Source of the DNA: Phyllobacterium chamaecytisi
GTDB taxonomy: Bacteria > Pseudomonadota > Alphaproteobacteria > Rhizobiales > Rhizobiaceae
DNA: 64,000 nt
NCBI RefSeq assembly: GCF_020164455.1
Contig: NZ_JAIQWW010000001.1
Coordinates: 62,001 to 126,000, forward strand
Reading direction: 5' to 3'
Part shown: one piece after another, positions 55,687 to 64,000 of the stretch
Position numbering within the stretch: the first letter of the stretch is position 1
Layout: each line of letters starts with the position of its first letter
The notes under the pieces: model-generated
What the model was told of the DNA's origin: nothing
Databases searched by the model: none
The model's input: the letters and a program-made list of their open reading frames with translations, nothing else
Made by a program: the position numbers and the translations under genes

Positions 55687-57207
55687 TCACTCGCCGCGCG
55701 GGTAGCGGGCGTTCTCTTCCAGAACGTTCAGGTCCATATGATTGCGCATGTAACGCTCGGAAGCCTTCTGCAGTGGCTGATAGTCCCATGGATAGTATGA
55801 GCCGTTGCGCAGCGCTTCATAGACGACCCAGCGCCGCGCCTGGCTTTCGCGCACCGCGGCATCGAACCGTGCCATATCCCAGCGGCTCCGGGCTTTCGCC
55901 GTGAAATCTGCGACCAGCTTGGCATGCGCCGGATTGGTCGCGAGGTTGGTCAGTTCATCCGGATCCGATTCAAGATCAAAGAGTTGCGGCGGATCGATCT
56001 CGCAATGCACGAACTTGTAGGCGCCTTCGCGGATGCAGACGAGCGGGGCGTTCGAGCCTTCCGCCGCATATTCCATCAGAACGGGACCGGCGCGCGCCTT
56101 GCCTTGCATGACAGGGGTCAAATCCTCGCCATCGGTCCATGGCAGGATTTCGGCGATATCGATACCTGCAAGCGCCCCGAGCGTCGGATTGACATCGAGT
56201 GTCGACACGGGGTCCGAGATCAATTGTGGAGAAATACCTTTGCCCGCGATCATCAGCGGAACGCGAGCGGAACCTTCGAAGAAGTTCATCTTGAACCAAA
56301 GTCCGCGCTCGCCCAGCATGTCGCCGTGATCTGATGTGAACACGATGATCGTGTCGTCCAGCATTCGTGTGGACTGCAGGACTTCGAGAATTTCGCCGAC
56401 CTTGTCGTCGACATAGGAAATGTTGGCGAGATAGCCCTGCCGCGCCCGCCGAACCTCTTCGGGCGTTATATCGAAGCAATGATGCTCGCATGCTTCGAGT
56501 AGCCGCTTCGAATGCGGGTCCTGTTTTTCAAACGGAATGGCACTGACCTTTGGATCGAGCGCAGGCGACCCCTCATAAAGGTCCCAATATTTGCGCCGCG
56601 CCACATAAGGATCGTGCGGATGCGTGAAGGAGACTGTCAGGCACCATGGCCGGCGCGATGCATCATCCGATTCACGCGATAGCTGGTAGAGCTTTTGCCG
56701 TGCGTGGAAAGCGACCTCGTCGTCATATTCCATCTGGTTGGTGATCTCGGCAACGCCCGCGCCAGTGACCGAGCCAAGATTGTGATACCACCAGTCGATG
56801 CGTTCTCCCGGCTTGCGATAGTCCGGTGTCCAGCCGAAATCCGCGGGGTAGATATCCGTGGTCAGGCGTTCTTCAAGGCCATGCAATTGGTCCGGGCCGA
56901 CGAAATGCATCTTGCCGGAGAGACCGGTGTAGTAACCAGCACGGCGCAGATGATGTGCGTAAGTCGGGATATCCGAGACAAACTCCGCCGCATTGTCATA
57001 GACGCGGGTGCGCGATGGTAGCTGACCCGACATCAGAGAAGCACGGGCAGGGGCACAGAGCGGCGAGGCAGTATACGTATTCGCAAAGCGGGCCGAACGC
57101 TTGGCCAATGCCTTCAGGTGTGGTGCATGGATGAATTCCGCCGGACCGTCTGGAAAAAGTGTTCCATTCAGCTGATCAACCATTAAAATAAGTATGTTCG
57201 GTCTCAT
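55687..57207 (-). CDS. betC: Choline-sulfatase
   Basis: 506 residues from the ATG at 57207 with GGAG about seven bases upstream. Sulfatase: [13 protein letters not shown] at the start, and formylglycine site Cys51 in CAPAR (51-55) with [15 protein letters not shown]. Later [17 protein letters not shown]. It releases choline from choline-O-sulfate, supplying betA. Length is near the Sinorhizobium enzyme. The order betC, betA, betB lacks the regulator betI seen in the sinorhizobial cluster. Confidence 0.94.
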   Translation of the reverse strand: MRPNILILMVDQLNGTLFPDGPAEFIHAPHLKALAKRSARFANTYTASPLCAPARASLMSGQLPSRTRVYDNAAEFVSDIPTYAHHLRRAGYYTGLSGKMHFVGPDQLHGLEERLTTDIYPADFGWTPDYRKPGERIDWWYHNLGSVTGAGVAEITNQMEYDDEVAFHARQKLYQLSRESDDASRRPWCLTVSFTHPHDPYVARRKYWDLYEGSPALDPKVSAIPFEKQDPHSKRLLEACEHHCFDITPEEVRRARQGYLANISYVDDKVGEILEVLQSTRMLDDTIIVFTSDHGDMLGERGLWFKMNFFEGSARVPLMIAGKGISPQLISDPVSTLDVNPTLGALAGIDIAEILPWTDGEDLTPVMQGKARAGPVLMEYAAEGSNAPLVCIREGAYKFVHCEIDPPQLFDLESDPDELTNLATNPAHAKLVADFTAKARSRWDMARFDAAVRESQARRWVVYEALRNGSYYPWDYQPLQKASERYMRNHMDLNVLEENARYPRGE

Positions 57208-57391
57208 GCAGGCTCCGGCAGGGGCAAAATTCGTCCTCATAGCATTTTCCATATGGCAATGATGGTCGCTGTTTCAGTTACGCCATTGCGCACCGCATGA
57301 CGACCGATATTTCTGGCCGTCCATGCAGGTTCGCCTTGAATCGCGCGGGTTTCATGGTTAGCTCAAGAGAAAGAGATTTGGAGGAATGGAA

Positions 57392-58558
57392 ATGACTGCC
57401 TGTATCGTTGGATGGTCACATCTGCCGTTTGGAAAGCTGGAAGGCGAAACTGTCGAAAGCCTGATCGTCAAAGCTGCGTTAGGGGCACTCGATCACGCCG
57501 GCATTGGTCCTGAAGACGTAGACGAGATTGTGCTGGGTCATTTCAATGCGGGTTTCTCTCCCCAGGATTTCACCGCCAGCCTGGTTCTGCAGGCGAGTGA
57601 TGCCTTTCGCTTCAAGCCCGCGACGCGTGTTGAAAACGCTTGTGCAACCGGCTCGGCAGCCGTGCATCAGGGCATCAAGACTATTAGTGCGGGCAGCGCC
57701 AAGGTCGTACTGGTCGTGGGTGTCGAGAAGATGACATCGACGCCCGGTCCGGAAATCGGCAAGAATTTGCTCAAAGCGTCTTATCTGCCGGAAGAGGGCG
57801 AGATTCCCGCCGGTTTTGCCGGAGTCTTCGGCCAGATCGCAGCCGCCTATTTCCAGAAATACGGTGATCAATCCGACGCCTTGGCGATGATCGCTGCCAA
57901 GAACCACAAGAACGGCGTCAATAATCCCTATGCGCAGATGCGCAAGGATCTCGGCTATGATTTCTGCCGGCAGGAGAGCGAGAAGAACCCATTCGTTGCG
58001 GGTCCGTTGAAGCGTACCGATTGTTCTCTCGTCTCCGACGGTGCGGCAGCGCTGGTGCTGACCGATACGCAGACTGCGCTGAAGATGAAGCGTGCCGTGG
58101 CATTTCGTGCAGCCGCGCACGTTCAGGATTTCTTGCCGATCTCCAAGCGCGATATCCTGCTGTTTGAGGGTTGTTCGGAAGGCTGGAAGCGCGCGCTGGA
58201 GCAAGCCGGCGTGACCATCGATGACCTGTCCTTCGTTGAGACGCATGACTGCTTCACCATCGCCGAACTGATCGAGTATGAGGCAATGGGACTGGCGAAG
58301 CCGGGCGAGGGCGCCAAGATAGTGCTCGAAGGCCAGACCGAGATGGGCGGTCGCCTGCCGGTCAATCCTTCCGGCGGCCTCAAGGCCAAGGGGCATCCGA
58401 TCGGCGCCAGCGGTGTTTCGATGCACGTGCTGTCATCGATGCAGTTGACCGGGGAGGCCGGCGGCATACAGGTGCCGGGCGCCAAGATTGCGGGCATTTT
58501 CAACATGGGCGGCGCAGCGGTCGCCAATTATGTTTCGGTGCTGGAGCGGATAAAATAA
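57392..58558 (+). CDS. Thiolase family protein (acetyl-CoA acetyltransferase-like)
   Basis: 388 residues from the ATG at 57392, six bases after GGAGGA; an ATG at 57386 abuts the binding site and is less likely. Catalytic Cys84 is in ENACATGSAAV; later blocks are ETHDCFTIAELIEYEAMGLA and GHPIGASGVSM. The HDCFT arrangement is typical of the SCP-x/thiolase-like group rather than biosynthetic PhaA. Acetyl-CoA C-acyltransferase activity is expected; the pathway is not indicated by neighbours. Confidence 0.85.
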   Translation: MTACIVGWSHLPFGKLEGETVESLIVKAALGALDHAGIGPEDVDEIVLGHFNAGFSPQDFTASLVLQASDAFRFKPATRVENACATGSAAVHQGIKTISAGSAKVVLVVGVEKMTSTPGPEIGKNLLKASYLPEEGEIPAGFAGVFGQIAAAYFQKYGDQSDALAMIAAKNHKNGVNNPYAQMRKDLGYDFCRQESEKNPFVAGPLKRTDCSLVSDGAAALVLTDTQTALKMKRAVAFRAAAHVQDFLPISKRDILLFEGCSEGWKRALEQAGVTIDDLSFVETHDCFTIAELIEYEAMGLAKPGEGAKIVLEGQTEMGGRLPVNPSGGLKAKGHPIGASGVSMHVLSSMQLTGEAGGIQVPGAKIAGIFNMGGAAVANYVSVLERIK

Positions 58559-58584
58559 CGCTGGTAGCATCACAAGCAAAGCTG

Positions 58585-58608
58585 TGATAGGTTACATGTA
58601 ACCTATCA
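58585..58608. promoter_or_regulatory. Perfect 24-base palindrome upstream of mazEF
   Basis: The half-site TGATAGGTTACA is followed directly by its complement. It ends ten bases before the mazE start, and AGGAG overlaps its edge (58608-58612). This is the expected autoregulatory operator of the antitoxin complex. Confidence 0.85.
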
Positions 58609-58618
58609 GGAGCATGAC

Positions 58619-58861
58619 ATGCGTTCATCCGCCCAACCGAAAAAGACCTCTCAGCAGAAGGTCAAGGAGCATCGTGAGCGTTTGCGGGCACAGGGCTTGC
58701 GTCCAGTCCAGTTTTGGCTGCCGGATGTAAATTCGAAGGAATTTAAGGAAGAAGCTCACAGGCAGTCGCTGGCGATTGCCAATAGTCCGACTGAGGCAGA
58801 CGATCAGGCATTTATTGATTCAATTTCTGACTTTGATGACAATGACGATGAAACGCGGTGA
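58619..58861 (+). CDS. mazE: MazE-type antitoxin (DUF3018 family)
   Basis: 80 residues, ATG with AGGAG six bases upstream. The DUF3018 pattern KVKEHRERLRAQGLRPVQFW then LPDV is clear, and the C-terminus is acidic (SISDFDDNDDE), as expected for a toxin-binding tail. It overlaps the toxin gene by 14 bases. Confidence 0.9.
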   Translation: MRSSAQPKKTSQQKVKEHRERLRAQGLRPVQFWLPDVNSKEFKEEAHRQSLAIANSPTEADDQAFIDSISDFDDNDDETR

Positions 58862-59207
58862 TGTTTGGACGGTCGCCGGGGGCAAAGACTATGCAGGAGA
58901 GCCTCGACCTGTGGTCATTGTTCAAAATGATAGTTTTGACGGGACGAATTCGATCGTTATATGCACGTTGACGAGCATCGACCTTCAGGTACCATTTGCC
59001 CGGCCAATGATAGATCCAAATCCTGATAATGGCTTGCGCCATCAATCCTGGGTCATGGTGGATAAAATTTCATCCGTGCCGAAATCCAAAATCGGGATGT
59101 TTATCGGACGATTGAGTGATGACGATCTTGTTCGTCTGAATCTAGCAATGCTGGTGTTTCTTGGCTTAGCGTCGTCACCACGCACACATATGGAACCGTC
59201 GACATGA
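58848..59207 (+). CDS. mazF: MazF-type endoribonuclease toxin
   Basis: 119 residues from the ATG at 58848 (an ATG at 58842 is also in frame). PemK/MazF features: MKRGDVWTVAGG near the start, RPVVIVQNDSFDGTNSIVIC, then RHQSWVMVDKISSVPKSKIG. MazF enzymes cut mRNA at short motifs. Its stop overlaps the asparaginase start (ATGA at 59204-59207), joining the two genes. Confidence 0.9.
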   Translation: MKRGDVWTVAGGKDYAGEPRPVVIVQNDSFDGTNSIVICTLTSIDLQVPFARPMIDPNPDNGLRHQSWVMVDKISSVPKSKIGMFIGRLSDDDLVRLNLAMLVFLGLASSPRTHMEPST

Positions 59208-60223
59208 GCAATCCGGTACTGGTTGAAGTTTTTCGCGGCGAAACGGTGGAGAGCCGTCATCGTGGCACGGTGATCGTGACCGATGGCGACGGCAAGATCG
59301 TCTTCTCGCTCGGCGACATCGAGCGACCGACCTTTCCGCGCTCTGCGATCAAGGCAATTCAGGCGCTGCCGCTGGTCGAAAGCGGCGCGGCGGATGCCTA
59401 TGGCTTCGGCGATGAGGAACTCGCCATGGCCTGTGCCTCGCATTCGGGCGAGCCGCAACATGTGGCGAAGGCCGCCGATATGCTGGGCCGCGCCGGGCTC
59501 GATGTTTCGGCACTTGAGTGCGGCTCGCATTGGCCGACGCAGCAACCCGTGCTGATCGCGCTGGCGAAAAGTGGCCAGGAGCCGACGCCGCTGCATAATA
59601 ATTGTTCCGGCAAACATGCAGGATTCCTGTGCACGTGCCGGCATCTTGGCATCGAAACGCACGGCTATTCTGCCTTGGGCTCACCCGAACAGGATATGGT
59701 GCGCGATGCCATGCAGAGCGTCACCGGCGCACCGCACACGCTGGATCGTTGCGGGACAGATGGTTGTTCTATCCCGACCTATGCCATTCCATTGAAAAAC
59801 CTGGCGCATGGCTTCGCCCGCATGGCGACGGGGGTTGGATTCGAGCCGGTTCGTGCCGCTGCGGCGCGGCGCCTTGTCGATGCGGCGATGGCAGCACCAT
59901 ACTATGTCGCGGGTACCAATCGCGCCTGTACGGTTTTAATGGAGATGGCTCCAAACCGCATCTTCGTAAAGGGTGGTGCCGAAGGCGTCTACGCCGGGGC
60001 ATTGCCGGAACTCGGGCTCGGGATCGCTATCAAGTGCGATGACGGGAGCGCGCGGGCATCCGAGGCAATCATCGCCACGGTTCTCGCCCGGATCTATCGC
60101 AACGAGGACGAACTGGAATCGAAGCTCGACCGGTTTGCTGACCGCGAAATGCGCAACTGGAACGGCATCACTTATGGCGTCATCAGCCCGACAGAAGCGT
60201 TGACGGACGCCGATATCAATTGA
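59204..60223 (+). CDS. Rhizobial-type L-asparaginase (AnsA-like, type II of Rhizobium)
   Basis: 339 residues. It matches the thermolabile rhizobial asparaginase group: LVEVFRGETVESRHRGTVIV near the start, ACASHSGEPQHV, HNNCSGKHAGFL and RCGTDGCSIPTYAIP. These serine-lysine hydrolases differ from the threonine type of E. coli. It converts asparagine to aspartate and ammonia. Overlap with mazF suggests co-transcription; its end overlaps the convergent beta-helix gene by eight bases. Confidence 0.9.
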   Translation: MSNPVLVEVFRGETVESRHRGTVIVTDGDGKIVFSLGDIERPTFPRSAIKAIQALPLVESGAADAYGFGDEELAMACASHSGEPQHVAKAADMLGRAGLDVSALECGSHWPTQQPVLIALAKSGQEPTPLHNNCSGKHAGFLCTCRHLGIETHGYSALGSPEQDMVRDAMQSVTGAPHTLDRCGTDGCSIPTYAIPLKNLAHGFARMATGVGFEPVRAAAARRLVDAAMAAPYYVAGTNRACTVLMEMAPNRIFVKGGAEGVYAGALPELGLGIAIKCDDGSARASEAIIATVLARIYRNEDELESKLDRFADREMRNWNGITYGVISPTEALTDADIN

Positions 60224-61559
60224 CGATATTCCGCTCGACAGTAAGGTTTGGATAGATCTGGGCGCTCTTCTGGGTCAAATCCTTGACCGTGACGTCAGTC
60301 CAGCTATGACCAACAATGCCGCCGTTCCTGGAACCCTGGATAATGTTGTCAGAAATGATAGCCGAGCCGACACCCTCGACGACACTGACATAGATACCTT
60401 CGCCTGACGTGCGGACGATGTTTCCAGTCGCAATCACATTGCGCATGTAAGCGCCCCAGCCGAGCTGTATGCCGTAAATTGGGGCGTTTTCAACCACATT
60501 GCCGGTAACCGAGATGTCGGCTTCGACGCTGATGCCGATGCCGAAGGTGCCGGGATACGGGCCCTTGGTCGAGAGGTTGCGCACCAAATTGCCGCTGCAG
60601 GTTCCGAGCCGGCCTCCGCTGTCGAAATTGACCATCGATATGCCGTTTGCAGCACCATCGACGAGATTGTTGGCGATGACCGCGCCTTCGAAAGCGAACT
60701 CCGAATAAATCGCGGTTTCGCCGCTCGCACTGCAATTGTTCCCGGTGATCTGCAAATTGCTGGCACTATTGCCGCGGATCGCGGTAAAGGCGCTGTCGTT
60801 GATGACATTGTTGGAAACGATGACATTGTTCGCGCGAAAGATATTGATGGCGTTTCCGTTCTGACCGGTGCCGCCTGCATCCGCCCTGGTCTTGCTAATG
60901 CGGTTGCCCGTAACGATCGTGCCGTCTCGGCCTTGCTCGTAGCGCTGAACGAGAATGCCGCCATTACCACAATCGTGGATCTCATTGCCGGTGATCTCTA
61001 GTCCGGTGGAGTCCGCAGCAAATATGGCCGCATCGCTGGCGCCCGAGATACGCGTCCCCTCGATACGCCCACCGCATTTGAAGAGATCCACGGCATTCTT
61101 GCGCGCACCGACAATCTGGCAATCATCCAGTACGAGATGAGCGACGTTACTGGCTTCGAATAGCCCTCGAATGCTCTCGCCTAGAGGCCTGCCGTCGCCG
61201 TCGATCACAAGGCCGTTGAGCCGAATATGGCTGGAACCATTGGCCCCTATCAGACCAGATTTTCCTCCGAACAGAAGACGCGACTTGCCGGAAACACCGA
61301 GCAGATTGACATAGGCGGGAAACTGCACACCCGAGACAATATAGGCTCCAGGTGGCAGGAATATCTGCTGACCGGACGAACTTGCTTTGGTTAGCAACGC
61401 ATTCAGCTTGAATGTCTGATCGTCCGGGCCCCCCGGGTTCAACCCGAATTCCACAGCGTTGATTATTCCTGATGCGGTCTGGGCTTGCGTGGTGCGCGGC
61501 AGAATGCCGACGCCGGCAAGCGAGGCCAGACCAGTCAGGACGAAGCGTCGGTTGATCAT
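60216..61559 (-). CDS. Tat-exported parallel beta-helix protein (TIGR03808-like)
   Basis: 447 residues from the ATG at 61559. A twin-arginine signal (MINRRFVLTGLASLAGVG, cleavage near TQA) precedes repeated beta-helix turns with Asn-rich motifs such as ITGNEIHDCGNGG and VTGNRIS, then VIVSNNVIND and ITGNNC. The family is common in rhizobia and has no proven activity; the fold resembles polysaccharide lyases and pectin-acting enzymes. An extension to 61775 overlaps the GreA-like gene region and was excluded. Confidence 0.85.
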   Translation of the reverse strand: MINRRFVLTGLASLAGVGILPRTTQAQTASGIINAVEFGLNPGGPDDQTFKLNALLTKASSSGQQIFLPPGAYIVSGVQFPAYVNLLGVSGKSRLLFGGKSGLIGANGSSHIRLNGLVIDGDGRPLGESIRGLFEASNVAHLVLDDCQIVGARKNAVDLFKCGGRIEGTRISGASDAAIFAADSTGLEITGNEIHDCGNGGILVQRYEQGRDGTIVTGNRISKTRADAGGTGQNGNAINIFRANNVIVSNNVINDSAFTAIRGNSASNLQITGNNCSASGETAIYSEFAFEGAVIANNLVDGAANGISMVNFDSGGRLGTCSGNLVRNLSTKGPYPGTFGIGISVEADISVTGNVVENAPIYGIQLGWGAYMRNVIATGNIVRTSGEGIYVSVVEGVGSAIISDNIIQGSRNGGIVGHSWTDVTVKDLTQKSAQIYPNLTVERNIVN

Positions 61560-61640
61560 ATTGTTATCCGCGGAAGAGAATGAGACGGGTGATGGAGGAT
61601 TGCACTTGCTGTAGGGCCTAGCAAGGCCTACCTTCGTTCG

Positions 61641-62114
61641 ATGAGCAGGGCCTTCACAAAGGAAGACGATAGCAACTCCTCGATCGATGTCGGCGAGCGC
61701 CCCATAAGCCCGCACCGAAATCTGGTGACGGAAAAGGGCCTCGCTCACATACATGCCGAACTCGCAGCGGCGCATGAGGCGCTGGCCAAAGGCAACGCCG
61801 AGGCTGACCGCGATCTGATCGCGCGGGCCTCACGCGACCTGCGGTACTGGAACGCACGCAGGGAATCGGCCGAAGTCTCACGCCCCGATCCGCGTAGCGA
61901 TGTGGTCCGGTTCGGCATGACAGTCACAATCGCCGACGAAGACGACAAATCACAAACCTGGGCAATTGTCGGCGAGGACGAAGCGGACGCCAGCCATGGC
62001 AAGATCTCGCATGTGTCACCTATGGCCAAGGCGATGTTCGGTAAATCCATTGGCGACAGTTTCGTGCTGAATGATCGCGAGTGGGAGATAACGGCGATCG
62101 ATACTGCACCTTGA
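61641..62114 (+). CDS. GreA/GreB-like transcript cleavage factor
   Basis: 157 residues. A helical N-terminal part (TEKGLAHIHAELAAAHEAL, with many charged residues) precedes the C-terminal FKBP-like domain (VRFGMTVTIADEDDKSQTWA, ISHVSPMAKAMFGKSIGDSF). It resembles GreA/GreB-fold RNA polymerase secondary-channel factors, shortened in the coiled coil compared with GreA. It may act on paused polymerase or be a Gre-like regulator. Confidence 0.8.
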   Translation: MSRAFTKEDDSNSSIDVGERPISPHRNLVTEKGLAHIHAELAAAHEALAKGNAEADRDLIARASRDLRYWNARRESAEVSRPDPRSDVVRFGMTVTIADEDDKSQTWAIVGEDEADASHGKISHVSPMAKAMFGKSIGDSFVLNDREWEITAIDTAP

Positions 62115-62169
62115 AGTTGAAATCTCAATTTAAGCAGTGAGACGCAAGAGATTCAATTTAAAGCGCTTT

Positions 62170-62553
62170 TCATACCGGCTCGATGTGATCGCGGAAGAAG
62201 GCCGCCGCGCCAGTTTCGTCAATTTCGCCAGCGGCGACGTTCATCACAAACGTGTAAAGTGTACCGGGATCGGCAGTCGGCACGTAGCCGTTGATCACGA
62301 GGAAGGCGAGGGCTGCAGCGAGCGCCGTACGCTTGTTTCCATCGACAAAGGCATGGTTTCTGGCCAAGCCAAACATGTAAGCTCCGGCTAGCTCTGCTAT
62401 GTCTGGATCGCCATAATTAGATTTGTTTTCGGCGCGAGCCAAAGCCGATTCGAGGGCATTTTCGTCTCTCAAACCGTGAGCTCCGCCATGACGATGCAAC
62501 TGCTCCGCATGCATTGCTTCCACTGACAAGCGGGAAAGGAATTCCCAACTCAT
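62170..62553 (-). CDS. doc: Doc-type Fic-fold toxin (death-on-curing)
   Basis: 127 residues. The Fic/Doc motif HAFVDGNKRT is at residues 67-76. Doc toxins phosphorylate EF-Tu and stop translation. Its start overlaps the antitoxin stop (62550-62553). The antitoxin is AbrB-like rather than Phd-like, a less usual pairing. Confidence 0.9.
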   Translation of the reverse strand: MSWEFLSRLSVEAMHAEQLHRHGGAHGLRDENALESALARAENKSNYGDPDIAELAGAYMFGLARNHAFVDGNKRTALAAALAFLVINGYVPTADPGTLYTFVMNVAAGEIDETGAAAFFRDHIEPV

Positions 62554-62771
62554 TCAGCAAGCTTTTGAAAAACGGTCTTGTACTTGTCCATCATTTTGCG
62601 TGCGGCTTCCATCTGACGTTCGAACGAATCGTCAGTAGGCTTCAAAATTATGCCGTCGGCAGTTTGAATGACTTCCAGCTGATCTCCGGCCTTCAGATGG
62701 TTCCTCTCAAGCACATCCTTCGGCAGGATAACCCCTTCCGAATTTCCGATTTTCCTCACGGTTACGTTCAT
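62550..62771 (-). CDS. AbrB/SpoVT-type antitoxin
   Basis: 73 residues. The swapped-hairpin AbrB fold is shown by VTVRKIGNSEGVILPKDVLE then KAGDQLEVI. The C-terminal helix (EAARKMMDKYKTVFQKLAE) would bind Doc. An inverted repeat (GTTATA and TATAAC, 62787-62806) lies just upstream and is the probable operator. Confidence 0.88.
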   Translation of the reverse strand: MNVTVRKIGNSEGVILPKDVLERNHLKAGDQLEVIQTADGIILKPTDDSFERQMEAARKMMDKYKTVFQKLAE

Positions 62772-62786
62772 GGCCTTAACTCCGAT

Positions 62787-62806
62787 GTTATAACGCGAGG
62801 TATAAC
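62787..62806. promoter_or_regulatory. Inverted repeat upstream of the AbrB-Doc pair
   Basis: GTTATA and TATAAC separated by ACGCGAGG, fifteen bases before the antitoxin start. Expected autoregulatory operator; it resembles the palindrome upstream of the btu operon. Confidence 0.6.
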
Positions 62807-62843
62807 GTAAGTGTACGACACATACAAGCTGGAGATTGTGGTC

Positions 62844-63836
62844 TTACAGCCAGCCCTTTTTGCGGAAGATCAGGAGCGGGATAACGGCTGAGGCAATCAT
62901 CAGGGCGATGGCCATCGGATAGCCCCAGACCTCATCAAGTTCGGGCATGAAATGAAAGTTCATGCCGTAAATCGATGCGACGAGCGTCGGCGGCATGAAG
63001 GCGACAGCGGCGACGGAGAAGATCTTGATGATAGCGTTCTGCTCGATTGAGATGAGCCCAACGACCGTATCAAGCAGAAAGGTCACCTTGTTGGAAAGGA
63101 AATCGACATAGGTGCTCAACGATTGCGTGTCGCGCTCCAGCGACTTGATCGTGGCCCGTATATCCTTTTTGCCCAGGGCCTCTTCCGGAATGGCAGCCGT
63201 ATAAACGAGGAGGCGGCTGACGCCGGCGATGCTTTCCCGAATTTTGGAAAGAAACGCACCTTGAATACCGATATTGTTGAGACTGTCCCTGAAGTTCTTC
63301 GTTGTCATCGGCTTGTCATTTTCCGATCGCCGGAAGATCGCGTGGGAATTCACATCAATTTCACCAGCTACACCTTCGAGAATGTCTGCGATCCGGTCAG
63401 TCACGGCTTCGATCAATCCCAGCAGAATGCTGATGCCGCTGCATTTGGGTGTAATGAGACCGTTCCCCGGCTTGGTCGCGCGGCCAATGAACAGAATGAA
63501 AGCCTTCGGATCGGTATAGCGGACAGTGACAAGCAGCTTTCCTGTGAGAATGAAAGATACCGGAGCGATACCGTGATGTTTCAATTCGGTAGAGTGCAGG
63601 ATGGAGGCCGTCAGATATTGCGCGCCATTCTCAGCGTAGAAACGGCTGGATTCCTCGATCTCGATCATATCCTCGTGGGTCGGTATGGTCGCCTTGGTCC
63701 AGTTCTCAACCTGGACGTCCTCTTCATGGGTCGGGTTGATAAGGTCGATCCAGACTGCATTGGGTGGCAGATCGGCCCCCGCAAGAGCAGCACTAGGCAT
63801 CAGATAATCATCTTGCAGCGCGTAGACATAAATCAT
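62844..63836 (-). CDS. corA: CorA-type magnesium transporter
   Basis: 330 residues. The large N-terminal cytoplasmic domain is followed by two C-terminal membrane helices with the selectivity loop YGMNF (GMN motif) and the terminal basic segment FRKKGWL. It forms a pentameric Mg2+/Co2+ channel in the inner membrane. A B12-dependent mutase gene ends two bases upstream, so transcription may be shared. Confidence 0.93.
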   Translation of the reverse strand: MIYVYALQDDYLMPSAALAGADLPPNAVWIDLINPTHEEDVQVENWTKATIPTHEDMIEIEESSRFYAENGAQYLTASILHSTELKHHGIAPVSFILTGKLLVTVRYTDPKAFILFIGRATKPGNGLITPKCSGISILLGLIEAVTDRIADILEGVAGEIDVNSHAIFRRSENDKPMTTKNFRDSLNNIGIQGAFLSKIRESIAGVSRLLVYTAAIPEEALGKKDIRATIKSLERDTQSLSTYVDFLSNKVTFLLDTVVGLISIEQNAIIKIFSVAAVAFMPPTLVASIYGMNFHFMPELDEVWGYPMAIALMIASAVIPLLIFRKKGWL

Positions 63837-63837
63837 T

Positions 63838-64000
63838 TCACAATGAATCCAGCAAGGTATCGATCAGTTTCTCGGCGGCCTCGCCGATTACAGTGCCGGG
63901 AGGGAAAATAGCCGTTGCACCTGCCTTGAGGATCGCATCGAAGTCCTGCGGTGGTATGACACCGCCAACGATAATAAGAGTATCGTCCCGCTCGCGGCGT
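63838..64000 (-). CDS. C-terminal B12-binding domain of a methylmalonyl-CoA mutase-type enzyme, cut by the window edge
   Basis: 53 codons ending at TGA (63838-63840). The fragment RRERDDTLIIVGGVIPPQDF then AILKAGATAIFPPGTVIGEA matches the end of the cobalamin-binding domain of methylmalonyl-CoA mutase or a related mutase (GGVIPPQD...FGPGT pattern). Most of the gene lies beyond the window. The cobalamin importer in the same window fits a B12-using cell. Confidence 0.75.
   Translation of the reverse strand, partial: RRERDDTLIIVGGVIPPQDFDAILKAGATAIFPPGTVIGEAAEKLIDTLLDSL

Overview
The window reads as chromosomal DNA of an alphaproteobacterium of the Hyphomicrobiales (Rhizobiales), probably near Phyllobacteriaceae/Brucellaceae. 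Evidence: high-GC codon use, rhizobial family types (AnsA-type asparaginase, a DUF2793 protein, a TIGR03808-type Tat protein, a close look-alike of Mesorhizobium pyridoxamine-pyruvate transaminase, betC/betA/betB, a CysN-CysC fusion) and several families of short palindromic intergenic repeats. No ribosomal RNA, CRISPR array, transposase or complete prophage is seen. The genus is an inference.

Layout. 1-3440: the tail of one phospholipase C-like gene, a small lipoprotein, and a second, complete Tat-exported phospholipase C. 3568-6645: a DUF1499 membrane protein, an MBL-fold hydrolase, BioY and two coupled tiny membrane proteins. 6658-13679: purine/ureide catabolism (puuE, allA, xdhA, xdhB, uraD, uraH). 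13906-18504: a DUF2793 protein and two surface-polysaccharide genes. 19026-20592: tRNA-Gln, a ribokinase and a RbsD/FucU protein. 20994-24716: sulfate activation (cysD, cysNC, cysQ). 24713-27945: a minus-strand B12-type ABC importer behind a cobalamin riboswitch. 28486-35363: a DUF2126/transglutaminase, circularly permuted ATP-grasp/alpha-E, transglutaminase cluster. 35574-42487: a PLP transaminase and a peptide-type ABC importer interrupted by a VapC-type toxin-antitoxin pair. 42480-49180: a sugar ABC importer with an epimerase and a divergent LacI regulator that has two visible operators. 49825-52343: tRNA-Pro and a ManC-AGE fusion. 52353-57207: choline sulfate to glycine betaine (betC, betA, betB). 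57392-64000: a thiolase, MazEF, asparaginase, a beta-helix Tat protein, a GreA-like factor, an AbrB-Doc pair, CorA and the end of a B12-binding mutase.

The most unusual signal is a three-copy element at 15288-15510 (+), 18592-18815 (-) and 28046-28270 (-). Each copy has a Shine-Dalgarno sequence and a 28-30 codon ORF encoding nearly the same peptide (MW[YF]LPL then ITLE, KTRTSW, VRV). Each also has four hairpins at matching places whose stems differ in sequence but keep pairing, while their loops stay conserved. One compensatory pair lies inside the ORF and is synonymous on both sides. I do not recognise the family; it looks like a dual RNA/microprotein element.

Three further repeat families are visible: a 176-181 bp element with inverted ends and two inner stem-loops (three copies), a ~130 bp element with 30-31 bp inverted ends (two copies), and a 137 bp palindromic element between xdhA and xdhB. 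Start codons below were chosen from ribosome binding sites and family lengths, so several differ from the longest possible reading frame.
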